From contig WNKI01000005.1 of NCBI GenBank assembly GCA_015350385.1, positions 1,249,906-1,313,905 on the forward strand: DNA of 64,000 nt, in the 5' to 3' direction. Positions within the stretch are counted from its first letter, which is position 1. Each line of letters starts with the position of its first letter. This DNA is from Aculops lycopersici. Its lineage: Eukaryota > Arthropoda > Arachnida > Trombidiformes > Eriophyidae. Position numbers and translations under genes: made by a program. Shown in pieces: positions 1-10,886 of this stretch. A model generated the notes under the pieces. The model did no database searches and was not told the origin of the DNA. It worked only from the letters and a program-made list of their open reading frames with translations.

Positions 1-2
1 TA

Positions 3-161
3 CCAACACTATTTAGTGCCTGCTGTCAAACGATTGGTCGTCGATGGGAGGGAAAGAAAGTCGCTGAGATCAGGCGAATGTACAATATTGTTGGCGACTT
101 TAGTCAGGAAGAGGAGAAGGAGATGCTGGCTGAGACTCGTCGATTTGGAATGACTGATTAA
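3..161 (+). CDS. SKP1: SKP1-like protein, C-terminal fragment (5' end outside window)
   Basis: Reading from base 3 gives 52 codons ending at TAA 159-161. The fragment carries the family's C-terminal pattern: a C-x-T-I/V helix, then GKKVAEIRRMYNIVGDFSQEEEKEM. SKP1 is the adaptor that links F-box proteins to CUL1 in SCF ubiquitin ligases, in nucleus and cytoplasm. The C-terminal helices seen here form part of the F-box contact surface. The match to the canonical segment (EEIRKTFNIKNDFTEEEE type) is clear but divergent, and the usual final Trp-Cys-Glu-rich tail is replaced by a tail ending RRFGMTD. It could be one member of an expanded SKP1-related family rather than the main SKP1. The reading frame is open to the window edge, so its start and any introns cannot be seen. 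It converges on RPL7A, with about 240 bp between the two stops. Confidence 0.75.
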   Translation, partial: PTLFSACCQTIGRRWEGKKVAEIRRMYNIVGDFSQEEEKEMLAETRRFGMTD

Positions 162-294
162 TTCAAGAATTCTAGAAACGTTGTGCAATATTTCTATGCT
201 AGTCAAAACCTGCGAATGTCTGATCGCCTATCTACTGTACCCACGTGATACTATACATGACAGACGGACTCCCGGAAGAAAGTGAACGATGTCC

Positions 295-306
295 GGGGGG
301 GGGGGC
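295..306. repeat. G homopolymer
   Basis: A run of about a dozen G lies between the stops of the convergent SKP1-like and RPL7A genes. It is a likely indel hotspot and sequencing-error site. No gene is affected. Confidence 0.7.
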
Positions 307-404
307 GCTACAAAGGCGTTTGTATAAATTTTACATAAGTTGTTTTAGTTTTTGTGGTTTAATATCTCTCGCTATGTGCATTTCATTCCTCTTTAGCAGT
401 TAAA

Positions 405-1625
405 TTAAATGGCCACAGAGGCTGCAACCTTTTGAGATAATTCCTTAGCTCTCGCCTTGTCTAATCTGGCCTTCCTAGCTTGAGACTTCTTACCAAGGAT
501 ACCGCCTCCCCATGATCTTCTGATCTCTTCGTATCTGTCATTGAACGAGGCCTTAACAACTTCTAGAACCTTTTGCAACTTAACTCTGTCCTCAGGTCTA
601 ACCTTGGTGATGGCAACAGCCGAGGTGGTCTTTCTGTGAACGAGATGGCCAAGTCTAGCGCGGCCACCCTTGACAATGCAGTAGGGAACACCCATCTTAC
701 GGCACAATGTGGGCAAGTGTAGCACGACCTCAACTGGATCACAGTCGGCGGCGATCACCACCAACTTGGCCTTCTTCTTCTCGACGGCTGTTGTAACATC
801 GTTAGTACCAAAAGTCAATTGAACTTGTCGGCTAGCTACTGGAACTTGTTGTCCGGCTGCCTTAGCGGCGGCCAACTTGCGCAAGCGATCCTTCTTGCTA
901 GCTGACGTTTCTGGTCTGTATGAGTGGAGCAATTTGAAGAGTTGAGTAACCGACTGCTTGCTGAAGGATGAGGTGGCCCTGAATTGGTTGATGGCCGGGG
1001 GAATCTTGAGACGCTTGTAGAGGACTGCGCGCTGGCGTTGGATCTTGATGTAACGCGGCCACTTGACGAATCTAGTTAGATCACGTTTTGGTTGAACAGT
1101 TCCACCGATACCAAAGTTCTTGGGCCTCTTGACAATCATTGGGTCGATCTTGGGCTTCTTCATGGCCAAATCGCTTGTCTTGCTTCCCTTCTTGGCAGCA
1201 GCGGCCTTTGCAGCGGCAACTGCGGCTGGCGACAACTTGCTGGTAGCAATAACATCTGGTAGCGGGGCAACCTTGGCCTTCTTTGAGATCTCCTTCTTGC
1301 CCTTGCCTCCAGCAGCAGACTTGACTTCCTTAACTGGTGCCTTCTTGCCCTTAGTTGCGGCCGACTTGCTGGATCCAGCGACGGCAGCTGGTAGAGGTGC
1401 AGCCTTATCCTTCTTCGAGGCATCTTTCTTGCCTGCTGCTGGCTTGGCATCCTTCTTTCCGGCTGCTGGTGCTGCAGTTTTTGCAGCAGTCTTCTTTTCC
1501 TCGGCCTTGGCTGGCCCCTTGGCCTGCTTCTTATCACCCGAGGATGATGCCTTAGGGGCAGCAGGCTTCTTTGCCTTGTCGCCAGCTCCAGTTGGAGCCT
1601 TCTTAGGTGCGCCCTTTCCAGACAT
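405..1625 (-). CDS. RPL7A: 60S ribosomal protein L7a (eL8) with long Lys/Ala-rich N-terminal extension
   Basis: Structural protein of the large ribosomal subunit. The conserved core starts near residue 166 (KRPKNFGIG) and runs through [29 protein letters not shown], the L7Ae-type RNA-binding fold with [19 protein letters not shown] and [14 protein letters not shown], to the C-terminal [10 protein letters not shown] segment. The protein is 406 aa, whereas typical animal eL8 is about 265-270. The excess is all N-terminal: roughly 165 residues of Lys, Ala, Pro and Ser with repeated KKDA, AAGKKDA and APLP blocks, resembling a histone H1 tail. ATG at 1625-1623 is the natural start because the tail is in frame and uninterrupted. 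The gene is a single exon. It is divergent from PSMA3, 504 bp between start codons. The core assignment is certain. What the tail does is not known. Confidence 0.97.
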   Translation of the reverse strand: MSGKGAPKKAPTGAGDKAKKPAAPKASSSGDKKQAKGPAKAEEKKTAAKTAAPAAGKKDAKPAAGKKDASKKDKAAPLPAAVAGSSKSAATKGKKAPVKEVKSAAGGKGKKEISKKAKVAPLPDVIATSKLSPAAVAAAKAAAAKKGSKTSDLAMKKPKIDPMIVKRPKNFGIGGTVQPKRDLTRFVKWPRYIKIQRQRAVLYKRLKIPPAINQFRATSSFSKQSVTQLFKLLHSYRPETSASKKDRLRKLAAAKAAGQQVPVASRQVQLTFGTNDVTTAVEKKKAKLVVIAADCDPVEVVLHLPTLCRKMGVPYCIVKGGRARLGHLVHRKTTSAVAITKVRPEDRVKLQKVLEVVKASFNDRYEEIRRSWGGGILGKKSQARKARLDKARAKELSQKVAASVAI

Positions 1626-2129
1626 TTTGTTTTATTAATCTAATATATAATGATTAAGTTATAATTGGTCTCAATAATTATTTATATTTATATAATATTA
1701 ATAATAATAGAAGTGTATGGAAGTTGAGTTAGATGAAACGTGGATAGCCCTCAGAGCAAATTGAGAACTCGATGGGAAAATATTGGAAGCACGATGTCGC
1801 TAGTCCACACACATTGTAAAAGTTTGCATGCATCGCTCACCGCGTTTTTCACTCATTGCACCGGCATGGATTGTACAAATGCTTCCGTCCCTATAATTGC
1901 GCGTGCGCCGTCTGAGATTCAAACGCAGTGGCGCGAACAACACGCACGCGAGAAAAATAATCGTCCAATTTTTGAAGAACAAACAGATCCGAGATCCATC
2001 ATCTGTTACATATTGCAACTAACCAAAAACCATATTTGCATCCAATATATTAACTAAAATTTAGGTGACATCTCTATAAATACCTAGTATTCGATCAACC
2101 AAGACTGTTCAAGCACCCTCAAAAATACA
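1626..2129. promoter_or_regulatory. Divergent promoter region between RPL7A and PSMA3
   Basis: These 504 bp separate the start codons of two oppositely oriented housekeeping genes, so they must hold both 5' UTRs and both core promoters. The RPL7A side (1630-1720) is strongly AT-rich with TATATAA-like stretches. The PSMA3 side has TCTATAAATA at about 2073, 50-60 bp before the ATG, which could act as a TATA element. I see no ORF worth calling. Confidence 0.6.
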
Positions 2130-2894
2130 ATGAGCGCAATTGGAACAGGTTACGATTTATCCGCCTCACAATACTCACCTGATGGTCGGGTGTTTCAGGT
2201 TGAATATGCTAAGAAGGCCGTCGATAACAGTGGTAATATTATAGCAATTCGCGGCAAGGATGGCATTGTTATAGCAACAGAGAAATTTCTCATGTCCAAA
2301 CTTTACGAACCGGTTTCAAATCCTAGATTATTCTCAATTGGTGAGCATATCAGCTGTGGTGTTGCCGGCTTCTATCCAGATGCAAAGGCTTTGGTTGAAC
2401 AGGCTCGTGGCTATGCCGAGGAGTTTGCCAACGATCATGGATACCCGATGCCACTGACAACCTTGAAAGATAGATTAGGTGCCTATGTGGGAGCCTACAC
2501 TTGTTCCTCGGCAGTTAGGCCTTTCGGTGCTTGTATAGTGTTAGCAGCCCATGATGAGGAACCCCAATTATACATGATAGAGCCAAGCGGAGCTGCTGTT
2601 GGTTATCACTACATTGCTGCTGGCAAGGGAAAGCAAGCAGCCAAGGCGGAGTTGGAGAAACTAAAGAGCTCGACAATGACATGTAGGGAACTGGTCAAGG
2701 AGGCGGCTAGGATAATCCATGCAGTTCACGACGAGGTGAAGGACAAGGCGTTCAGATTGGAGTTGAGTTGGATAGGCGAATTCACCGGTGGTCACCATCA
2801 GATAGTGCCCGCGGATATTTACAGAGAAGCTGAACAGTATGCTAAAGATTCCATCAACGATGATTCCTCAGACGAGGAGATGTCCACGAGATAA
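2130..2894 (+). CDS. PSMA3: 20S proteasome subunit alpha type-3 (alpha7)
   Basis: Non-catalytic subunit of the outer alpha ring of the 20S proteasome, which gates substrate entry and binds regulatory particles. The 254-aa length is normal for the family. The N-terminus has the alpha-subunit signature GTGYDLSASQYSPDGRVFQVEYA, with the YSPDGR-QVEYA motif that seals the gate. Other family segments are SAVRPFGACIVL, QLYMIEPSG, GKGKQAAKAELEKL, and HDEVKDKAFRLELSW, which is specific to alpha7. The C-terminus is acidic (DDSSDEEM), as is usual for alpha7. It is a single exon. An AATAAA polyadenylation signal lies at 3004, 110 bp past the stop and inside the 166-bp gap before the GPN3 stop, so the 3' UTRs of the two convergent genes nearly touch or overlap. 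Confidence 0.97.
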   Translation: MSAIGTGYDLSASQYSPDGRVFQVEYAKKAVDNSGNIIAIRGKDGIVIATEKFLMSKLYEPVSNPRLFSIGEHISCGVAGFYPDAKALVEQARGYAEEFANDHGYPMPLTTLKDRLGAYVGAYTCSSAVRPFGACIVLAAHDEEPQLYMIEPSGAAVGYHYIAAGKGKQAAKAELEKLKSSTMTCRELVKEAARIIHAVHDEVKDKAFRLELSWIGEFTGGHHQIVPADIYREAEQYAKDSINDDSSDEEMSTR

Positions 2895-3003
2895 TGAATT
2901 CAAAGTAGGAAATATTGATATTATTATTATCGAGTCGATATGCAAAAAAATTAGATCTTCTGAGGTTCATTTTCCTCGAAACTATGGGAAAAGAAAGTAT
3001 TGT

Positions 3004-3009
3004 AATAAA
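3004..3009 (+). terminator. Polyadenylation signal AATAAA of PSMA3
   Basis: Canonical hexamer 110 bp after the PSMA3 stop codon, on the same strand. It lies between the convergent PSMA3 and GPN3 genes. Confidence 0.6.
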
Positions 3010-3060
3010 AAGGAGATTGGTCTTGTAAGTTTAGACTGTTAGTGGCTAAATTTTGATGAA

Positions 3061-3873
3061 TCACTCATCAAAGTCTTTAACTTTCACCTCGCGCTCCTCG
3101 TCAAATTGAAGAACCTCGTCGATGGCAAATAGAATATCGTTTAAACTCTCCTCTTCGTACATATTCATGGGAACAAATTTGACTAGACTGTAATCATCGA
3201 TCACTTGTGAGAGGGCTTGAGTTAACTTGGTGTACTTCTTCGACCAGGAACTATTCCAGCTACTCTCCTCTAGGAGTAGAAAGTTTGTATCAGGTTCCAA
3301 GTATTCATCTAGCTTCTTTCTCGCCGTCTTTCCAAGGAGATCAGTTTTTGTGAGAATATTATGGAATGGTATTTCTAGATTCACCATTGTTGAGAGGGAA
3401 CATAATGTGGCGCTAAAAAATTTAGCTGCATCTAAGAAGAAGCCTGAGTCTAAGATGAATATACCGCATAATCTGAATCCTAGAGATTGTAACAATTCAA
3501 CAAATCTCTTTATAACATCATAATGAGTGTGTAGCTCAATTTGGCCAGGACAATCAAATAGAATGTAATCGTCATCAAAGTCGCCCAATTGATCCTTGAT
3601 CCAGTCTGAATGTTCGAGTAACAATTCCATTGCATAAACAAGGGCTCCATTTGGACCCAGCTTTAGATCCTCATCCTCCATAACCTCGTCCACTTTGATC
3701 AGGTCTCTAACATCCAGGACAACATTTTGAGCTCCGTCCATGTTGTCATTTGCTGGATCCAAATTGACAAAGTCCACCTTTCTGCCAATGGTTTCCGCGT
3801 GCGAAATTATCGTCTTGCAGTATGTTGTCTTTCCATGGCCCGCTGGCCCGACAACCAGGTGACCAAACCTCAT
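3061..3873 (-). CDS. GPN3: GPN-loop GTPase 3
   Basis: SIMIBI-class GTPase that works with GPN1 in cytoplasmic assembly and nuclear import of RNA polymerase II. The 270 aa are near the family length (about 285). The P-loop is GPAGHGKTT at residues 9-17. Switch-I region NLDPAND is near 37-43, the diagnostic Gly-Pro-Asn insertion (LKLGPNGAL) near 73-80, the Walker-B/G3 motif DCPGQIELHTH near 108-118, and the guanine-specificity motif TKTDLL near 180. IDDYSLVKFVPMN and the acidic tail match GPN3 rather than GPN1 or GPN2. It is a single exon. ATG 3873-3871 places the P-loop at the expected distance. It is tail to tail with PSMA3, and its start faces grh about 1.9 kb away. Confidence 0.95.
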   Translation of the reverse strand: MRFGHLVVGPAGHGKTTYCKTIISHAETIGRKVDFVNLDPANDNMDGAQNVVLDVRDLIKVDEVMEDEDLKLGPNGALVYAMELLLEHSDWIKDQLGDFDDDYILFDCPGQIELHTHYDVIKRFVELLQSLGFRLCGIFILDSGFFLDAAKFFSATLCSLSTMVNLEIPFHNILTKTDLLGKTARKKLDEYLEPDTNFLLLEESSWNSSWSKKYTKLTQALSQVIDDYSLVKFVPMNMYEEESLNDILFAIDEVLQFDEEREVKVKDFDE

Positions 3874-5068
3874 GATTGTTGCAGCTTAATGGTCGCAATG
3901 GTTTGTTATTGAGATACACAATAATTTTGAGCTAATAATGAAAGATTTAAAGTTTTGATTCACGAATAGACTCCACGAGTCCAAGAATACCATAAATCGA
4001 ACTCGAATTTTGGCCGCAAGCTGGCGTTAGTTGCCGCCGGAGATGGCCTGCGGTAAATACAAAACAAACGCACGTGAATAACATGGCTTCTCCGTTTGGC
4101 CACTTGTGTGCAGAGTAGCGTTGTCCGAATCAGCGAGGCAGCTTACGACGCAGTAATGGTAGATGTGCTGTCATTAGCTTATTCGTCGACTTTGCAACGA
4201 AGACTGCGTCGTAGAGATCCGAGTTTAATGTTTAAAAAGAAAAAGAAAAAAGTTTTGCCCCTAAATCCAATTTTGTTCTAGCTCGAAAAGAACATTAAAT
4301 ATAGTGAATGATTTCCTATGCACAAAATTTCCCCCCCACCCTGAAGCACTTGTTCCTTCCCCTTTTCGGTCCTCAATTTTTCTCCACTCGCAGAGGCAAA
4401 TCACCCAGAATTGTGCCACTTAGGGAAACACTGGGGGTAAATGTGGAAAAAACGAACAAGTAATCTCCATAGGGTCCTTTGCTAAATTTTCGCGAGCGAG
4501 CAAATTTTTTCTTCTTTTCGAGGCCAAATTGCGCATCTCAGTGTTTCAGGTAATAAAATCGTGAATATACGAAACGCTTGTACACCTGGCTGCCAGTGGC
4601 GTTGCTGCTCCCGACGCAAAGAGAGTCGCAGTGATCGCGCCAAGAAACTGCCTTCGCGAATCGCGACAAGACTTCTTTTCCCCAAAGCAAGGCACCTGTT
4701 TCTCATCGATTTTCTGCAGTACGTTTTTGGCCAGCGCTACACTTGAGCGTGAGTGTGGCTGTTGTCGCCCACAGGTAACGCACAGTTTGTTGAGGGCTAT
4801 GGTGCAACACCCCAACCAAAAATACAAGCGACTGTCACACAACCACTTGTTGTCCCCGGGGTCTTCAGGGATTTTGAAGAGATGTGTGGATTCAATGGAG
4901 CTAAAATGGCTCGCTAGCCTAGAATGGCTCGGAGGAGATGATCATTACTCTTATAGATCATCGGTAGAACTTTAGCAATGAGCCACCAAAATCTGCGAAT
5001 TTTTCGGGATTTGCAGTATGGAGTGCACGCCCACCCGTGAAGCGAATGGGCCAGCTCAATACATCTAC

Positions 5069-5101
<33 letters not shown>

Positions 5102-5747
5102 TATATCCCGGTATATAAACACAAAGTTGCGCAATCTCAGCGGGTGGACGAAATCGAACGGCCAGTTGGTTGGCTAGTTTAATTGGGGGCGGAAGTTGTG
5201 CCCAGTGTTGGTGTTGGTGGAGCATAAAAGTTGGCAGCATCATGGAATTGCTCACGTAATGAGCATTAGCCAGCCAGCCATCTAGTAAGCCAGCCAAGCA
5301 TCCAGCAAGCGAAGCGAGCGAGCGAGCGATCGTATCGCCCCGAGCGGAACGACGATTCTTTGCTCCACTCTGGCCTCGACAGAAGCAGCGGCAGGAGCAG
5401 AAGCAGGAGCAGCAGAAGCGGCGCCAGCCACCTGTAGAACCTCCGCTTCGTTCACCTGTAAGCGAGCAAGCGAGCGCTTACCTGCCGCCCGCTCGCTCGC
5501 TCGCTCGCTTACTCATCGCAACGGCAACGGCGACGACCGAAGCGGATGAAGGCGAGGAACCTTGGGAGTGGTCGACGGTGGCGGCGGCGGCGGTGGCGGC
5601 AATGGTGATGGCGCTGGTGACGTCAGCGCCTGCTAGACGACGATACTTACGATCTCCACTTGTTGGATTCGACTGGTGCCCACCACAACCGTCTCGTCAC
5701 TGGTTGACCATAACACCCACGAGACGACCGCCGGTCAGCTGATCAGG
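3874..5747. promoter_or_regulatory. Intergenic/5' region between GPN3 and grh
   Basis: These 1.9 kb separate two divergent genes. The GPN3-proximal part (3874-4300) is unremarkable. The middle holds CACAG|GTAACG at 4773, which could be a plus-strand splice donor, and an (AT)n tract at 5069-5106. The grh-proximal 400 bp become CpG-rich, with GAGC/GCTC tetranucleotide runs at 5305-5335 and 5485-5512 that can pair with each other, and a GGCGGC run at 5580-5605. This looks like a 5' UTR or promoter of grh. A non-coding or short coding first exon of grh could sit here. I cannot fix its splice sites. Confidence 0.45.
5069..5106. repeat. (AT)n microsatellite
   Basis: An imperfect then perfect TA dinucleotide tract, upstream of grh. 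Confidence 0.85.
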
Positions 5748-8329
5748 ATGACGGAAACTAGTGCTAATAATAGCAATATTAATACTAATATTAACAATAG
5801 TAATAATAATAATAATAGCAATATTAATAATAATAATGAAAATAATGATAATTCTGATCAAACTAGCAACCTGTTGACAGGTGCGTCGTCTTCGATTGAT
5901 ACCGCGGCAGAGATTTCTCCCGATCACACAATACTCACCCCAGTCACTGAAACATCAACACCAAGCACAGCAACAGCAGCAGCAGCAACAACAACAACAA
6001 CAACAACAACCACAACCACAGCAACAACAGGATCGACGATAAAAACAACAGCAGTGACATCTCCACAACCACCAACGACAACAGCAACCACCACAACCAC
6101 GAGTCCCTCTGATGCAACAACTGCAACAAGTGGCGAGCAATCTCAGCAACAACCACTCGACTTACCGCACATTAAAACTGAAATTGATACTGATACTAAT
6201 ACTAACACTATTGCAAATATTAATAGCGCCACAACAACAACAACGATACTCACCGATTTAGATTCATTACAAGAACAGCAGCAGCAGCAGTTGCATCAGC
6301 ACCAGCATCAGCAGCAACAGCAGCGGCAAGATCAGCAACAATATCAGCATCAATACCAACACTACCAACAGCATGACAACAATAACAACTCATCCTCCAC
6401 CGCATCCTCTGGTGTCACATCCAACGACGGGTCAAAACTACAACAACAACAACTCATCAACTGTCCCGCTACTGCCTCTGGAACCACATTAATCAAGGTG
6501 GAGCAAAGCGTGGTTGTCGAGCCTCTTGGCGAGGATGGCCAACAGCCAACGCTAAGCGAGCTGACGAGTGTGGTTAGACCTCAACAATCACAGCAACAGC
6601 AACAACAACCAGAGCAGATCCACTCAATGCATCACCTGCACCACCACCAGCACCACCACCATCACCAAGACCACCAACATTCAGTGGCGGCGGCGGCAGC
6701 AGCGGAAGTAGTGGTCGTACCCCAACCCGATTTGATCAACAGTGGCGACTTGCATTTGATTGGCGAGCCACCACCACAACAACAGCAACAGCAACAGCAT
6801 CAGCATCAGCATCAGCATCAGCATCAGCATCAGCTTCCTAATCTAGTTTCCTTGGATAGTGGTTGCGGCGATGATTATAATGTTGTAACAGGCGGCAATC
6901 TTCAGCAACAAGCTATCCAACATCCGCCAACTCTAAGTTCACTGACCAATGTGCTCAATCCAACAATTAGTCAGGCGAGCAATAGCTCCGTGTGTAGCTC
7001 CTCGCCAGCCAGCGTGTCCACGTGTCTCGGTGGCCGAGGCGCCGGCGCTGGCCCCGGGACGCCCGCTAGTTTGGGCTCCGGATCCATACCCATCTCCTCG
7101 ATCGGCCAAACAACGGGTGGCCAAGCGACTCAACACACAACGGGTACCACGGGTTTAGCTGGCGAAGCTGGTGGAGGTGGCGGCGGCGGCGGCGGCAGTG
7201 GAGTTGGTGGTAGTACGCCAAGTTCCGGTGGTAGTAAGCGGAGATCGTGGAGTCAGGTTAATAGAAACTTGAGCAAGTCTGAGATAGCAAAGGTTTACTC
7301 GCAGTATGGATTTCGTTGTTACTTGGAGACGCCCATTTCAACGTGCCGTAGAAGGGAGGAGGATAGGATAACTTATATAAACAAGGGCGAGTTTTACGGG
7401 TTAACTTTGGAGTATGTTCCTGATCCACATAAGCCATTGAGATCGGCAATCGTTAAGACAGTTGTTATGTTGGTTTTTAGAGAGGAGAAGTCGTCTGAGG
7501 AGGATTTGAAATCGTGGCAATTTTGGCATAGTAGACAGCATAGTGCCAAGCAGCGCATTTTGGACGCCGACAATAAGAATCATGTTAATGTTATCAATCA
7601 AATTGAGGAAGTTTCCCTAAATGCAATTGCCTTCTATTGGAATCCCATCGAGACGAGGACGGCAAAGTTAAATGTTGCAATTCAATGTTTGAGCACTGAT
7701 TTTAGTAATCAGAAGGGAGTTAAGGGATTGCCGTTAAATCTTCAAGTGGACATATACGATTTGTTTACCGAGACGAGCACACCTGTTTACCGTGGTTACG
7801 CAACTCTCTTGAGCTATTGCGACAAGGGAGCCCAACGGAGATCGCGAGACGAGGAGCGGAGGGCAATGAAACGGCGACTCGCCGACAGTTCAGCTTCGCC
7901 CTCCGGTGGCGGTACTCCAGGTACAACCCCGACACCAACAGGTGACAGTTCCCAGCAATCGGGCAACTCAACGTCGGCAACAACAGGTGCCGGAAACAAA
8001 AAGTTCGAGGACCTATATCATAAACCCTGCGATCGGTCTGAGTTTTACTCGATGGCCGATCTAATTAGATCGCCCACCTTGTATTCGCCAAGCGAGGATG
8101 CGCTGATTGATGGGCCAAAGCAGCCGATGTCACAGAGTAGCGGCGTTTCGTTAACACCCATTTCCGCTACAACTCCAATTCCAACCTCGGCGCTAACGGC
8201 GACCACCATGATAGGAGGCGGCGGTGGCGACAATGCGGTAAGCATTGCTGGCGCCGCCATGGCGCAATACAATCAACAGACAGTCATAGGATCCGCCCAG
8301 TCGGGTCAAATTTCGTCAGTGATGCAACA

Positions 8330-8360
<31 letters not shown>

Positions 8361-9398
8361 CAATTACAACAACAACAACAACAAGTTATACCACCAACTG
8401 CCACCGGAAACACAGTGATAACAACAAATGCTCGAGCGGTTGGACTTGCAACGGGCGCAACTCTGGTGGCGCCGCCGCCGCCGCCCCACTCGAGCTACTC
8501 CCTAATGTCGGCGGACGGGTACATGCATCCCGCTAGTCTTGCGCCGGGCCAATCGCCGCTTGGCATGGTGGGCATGTCACCAATGGGCGCCCAGGTGGCG
8601 CCAGGCCAGAGTCATATGATGGGCCAACCAACAGGTGGCCCACCACCGCCGCCGCCATCCCATCATCAGCAACAACAGGTGCCCATGATGGGCGGCGGCG
8701 GTGGTGGTGTTCTTGGTGTTGGTCAACATCAGTTGAACAATCAGCACCAGCACCAACAGCAACAGCAACAACAACAACAACAACAGCATCACTACCATCC
8801 GATGGGCAACACACTGCAGGCTACCTATGGTTTAATGGACTCACACCACCAACAGTATGCTCTTTCAACAGGTGGCCAGCCGTCGATGGTCTCGATGGTC
8901 GGCGGCCATGGACAACAGGCTCAAGGTCACGGGCAGCATCCGCAGCAACAACAAATGATTGGACAACCACAACAGCAGCAGCAAAATACAAGCCAACAAA
9001 TGCAACAACAGCAAATGCAACAACAAATGCACCAGCAGCAACAATATGTTGGAATAACCACTACCACAATGCCAATGGGCAACCAGCCAACTCATGCCAA
9101 GCGAGCCAAACTCTATCCAGATGAGCGAGTTTTAATCTACGCAAAGCAAGCGGACGAGAAGGACTTTTATCCATTGCACCTTTCGCCGCCATCCCTATCA
9201 AGTTTAGTCTATGCCATTGAACAAAAGTACAAGATTGACTCCTCGAAGGTAGCAAATATTTATAAAAAGTCCAAGAAAGGTATTAGAGTTCAGATGGACG
9301 ACGAGATGATTAGACATTATTGCAACGAGGACATGGTTCAGCTTGAGGTGATTCAAACTTCGGATAGTCGGCTAGAGATTACATTAGTTGAGTTGTAA
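5748..9398 (+). CDS. grh: Grainyhead (CP2-family) transcription factor
   Basis: Sequence-specific nuclear factor that drives epithelial, cuticle and wound-repair genes. The frame is open from 5637, but the first in-frame ATG is 5748 (MTETSANN), giving 1216 aa. Residues 1-490 are low complexity: poly-N, poly-T, long Q and QH runs and a His cluster. The CP2/Grh DNA-binding domain spans about residues 500-720, with YINKGEFYGLTLEYV, MLVFREEKS, WQFWHSRQHS-KQRILDAD, NAIAFYWNP and the LSTDFSNQKGVKGLPL loop. All of these fit the Grh branch better than TFCP2/LSF. It is followed by a basic RSRDEERRAMKRR stretch. A second Q/G/P/H-rich region leads to the C-terminal dimerisation domain from about residue 1117 (DERVLIYAKQ to ITLVEL*). 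One exon holds both folded domains, whereas fly and vertebrate orthologues have many introns. A separate 5' exon is possible. Confidence 0.95.
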
Positions 9399-10117
9399 TC
9401 TAAACTCAAGCTCAATGTTTATTAACATTGGCAACGGATTACTTAATTAATCATCTGAATGATTATGAGCAACACACAAGTCTGAGCAAATTGGAGGAGA
9501 GAAATGATCACATACTCATACACACAAATATATATCCTTATATTTTTTGAATTTCATTATTTTACCCTACCTATTACCAAGAATCCAAAGTTATAGGTAA
9601 AAGGAGAAAAAAGAAACTACAGCAACTAGATTGACCATCATCAAGCAAAAGAAACCAAGTCTCTTGTTACATCCTACACATTCATACATTCAAATTTACA
9701 TTAAGATTCATATATAGACGCAGCAGGAGAGTCATAGATGAAATGAACCAGATGCAATATAATTGTTGTTATATTAATAATAATCAAGCTCAATTACAAT
9801 TACTTCAACTAAATGAACAGTTGAATGATTGATATCAGCAACATAGGACTTTTTGAAGAAAAACAAACAAACTAAACTAAATTATCACTCCATTACTCAT
9901 ACAATATATATACCCACATATACAACAACTTGAACAAATATTGTTGCCAGTCTGTAAGTTTACTAAATGTCGCCACATTGAGATCGAGAGCGATTTTAAC
10001 TAGAAACCGGAAGTTGACAAAAAACCAACATGAGAAGCCAACAAGAGTTACTAGTCTCGACTTCCGGTTACTGCGAGTCTATTTTGCTCCGTCCCTCTCT
10101 CAATCTCTTTCTATTTC

Positions 10118-10150
10118 TCTTCCTCTCTCTCTCTCTCTCTCTCCTCTCTC
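10118..10150. repeat. (CT)n microsatellite
   Basis: A CT dinucleotide run with one interruption, inside the probable grh 3' UTR. Confidence 0.8.
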
Positions 10151-10519
10151 TAGGGAACTCTACAAAAAAATATTTAAGAATAATCTATGCAGGTGAAGAG
10201 AAGAAGTATAGATTAATGACAATCAAATGAACGGCTTAGAAACAATTTGACGATTTTGTGCAATCTAATATCAACGCCCATGACCTTGAAAAGTTTTTAC
10301 ACCAGAATGACGATTTGCTTTCGGCTTAAAGTCTCGATGTGTGATAACAGATATCGGGAAAAAATCAAGATTCTTATTGGCAGATCTTGTTACTCTAGGG
10401 AAAAAGCTTCAAGTGAAAGGCGACAACTAGAGAGGGGAAGGAGAGGTGGGATTTGGGAAATGGAAATGGAAATGTGAATGGAAGGGGAAAATCGACGCTA
10501 TGTGTGACTTTGATTGAAT

Positions 10520-10537
10520 TAGATTAAATTTAATCTA
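10520..10537. repeat. 18-bp perfect palindrome (AT-rich)
   Basis: TAGATTAAATTTAATCTA equals its own reverse complement over 18 bases. It could bind a homodimeric factor or form a loop-less cruciform. No partner sequence is evident. Confidence 0.7.
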
Positions 10538-10880
10538 TCGAGCCGCACACAAACTGTAGCGACACCCGAAGGGATAGAGTGTGACTCAGTTATCTAGCAT
10601 TTAGATTTATTTTAGATTTAGATACTCACTTTGATTGACAGATAGCGGAATAACATAAGCAAGATTGTGGCACAAATCCAAATGCAATTCGTAGCAACGT
10701 TGCCAACTGCTAAATCCTCATAAACACATTTTCTTATGTGCCCTTTCCTATGACACATTACTTTTGGCCATCAGCATCAAAACAAGGATTACAAAACAAC
10801 CAATAGAAAGTAATATCAAGCAATAGAATACTCAAAAGCTGGAGTGCCGATGGATTTTGCACATTCGGAGTATTGTGTCA

Positions 10881-10886
10881 AATAAA
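10881..10886 (+). terminator. Candidate polyadenylation signal AATAAA of grh
   Basis: The first AATAAA on the plus strand after the grh stop, about 1.48 kb downstream. Confidence 0.4.

Larger units (their letters stand above)
9399..10886 (+). other. Probable grh 3' UTR
   Basis: About 1.5 kb after the grh stop is AT-rich, has no convincing ORF, and ends near the first canonical AATAAA (10881-10886). It includes a CT tract (10118-10150) and an 18-bp perfect palindrome at 10520. Long 3' UTRs are common for developmental regulators. The endpoint is inferred only from the hexamer. Confidence 0.4.

Noticed and set aside
4096..4281. 61-codon ORF upstream of grh ending in poly-K
   Set aside because: Short, no homology seen, lies in intergenic DNA next to an A-rich tract.
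7401..9255. Minus-strand ORFs opposite grh
   Set aside because: Shadows of the Q/H/G-rich grh coding sequence read backwards.
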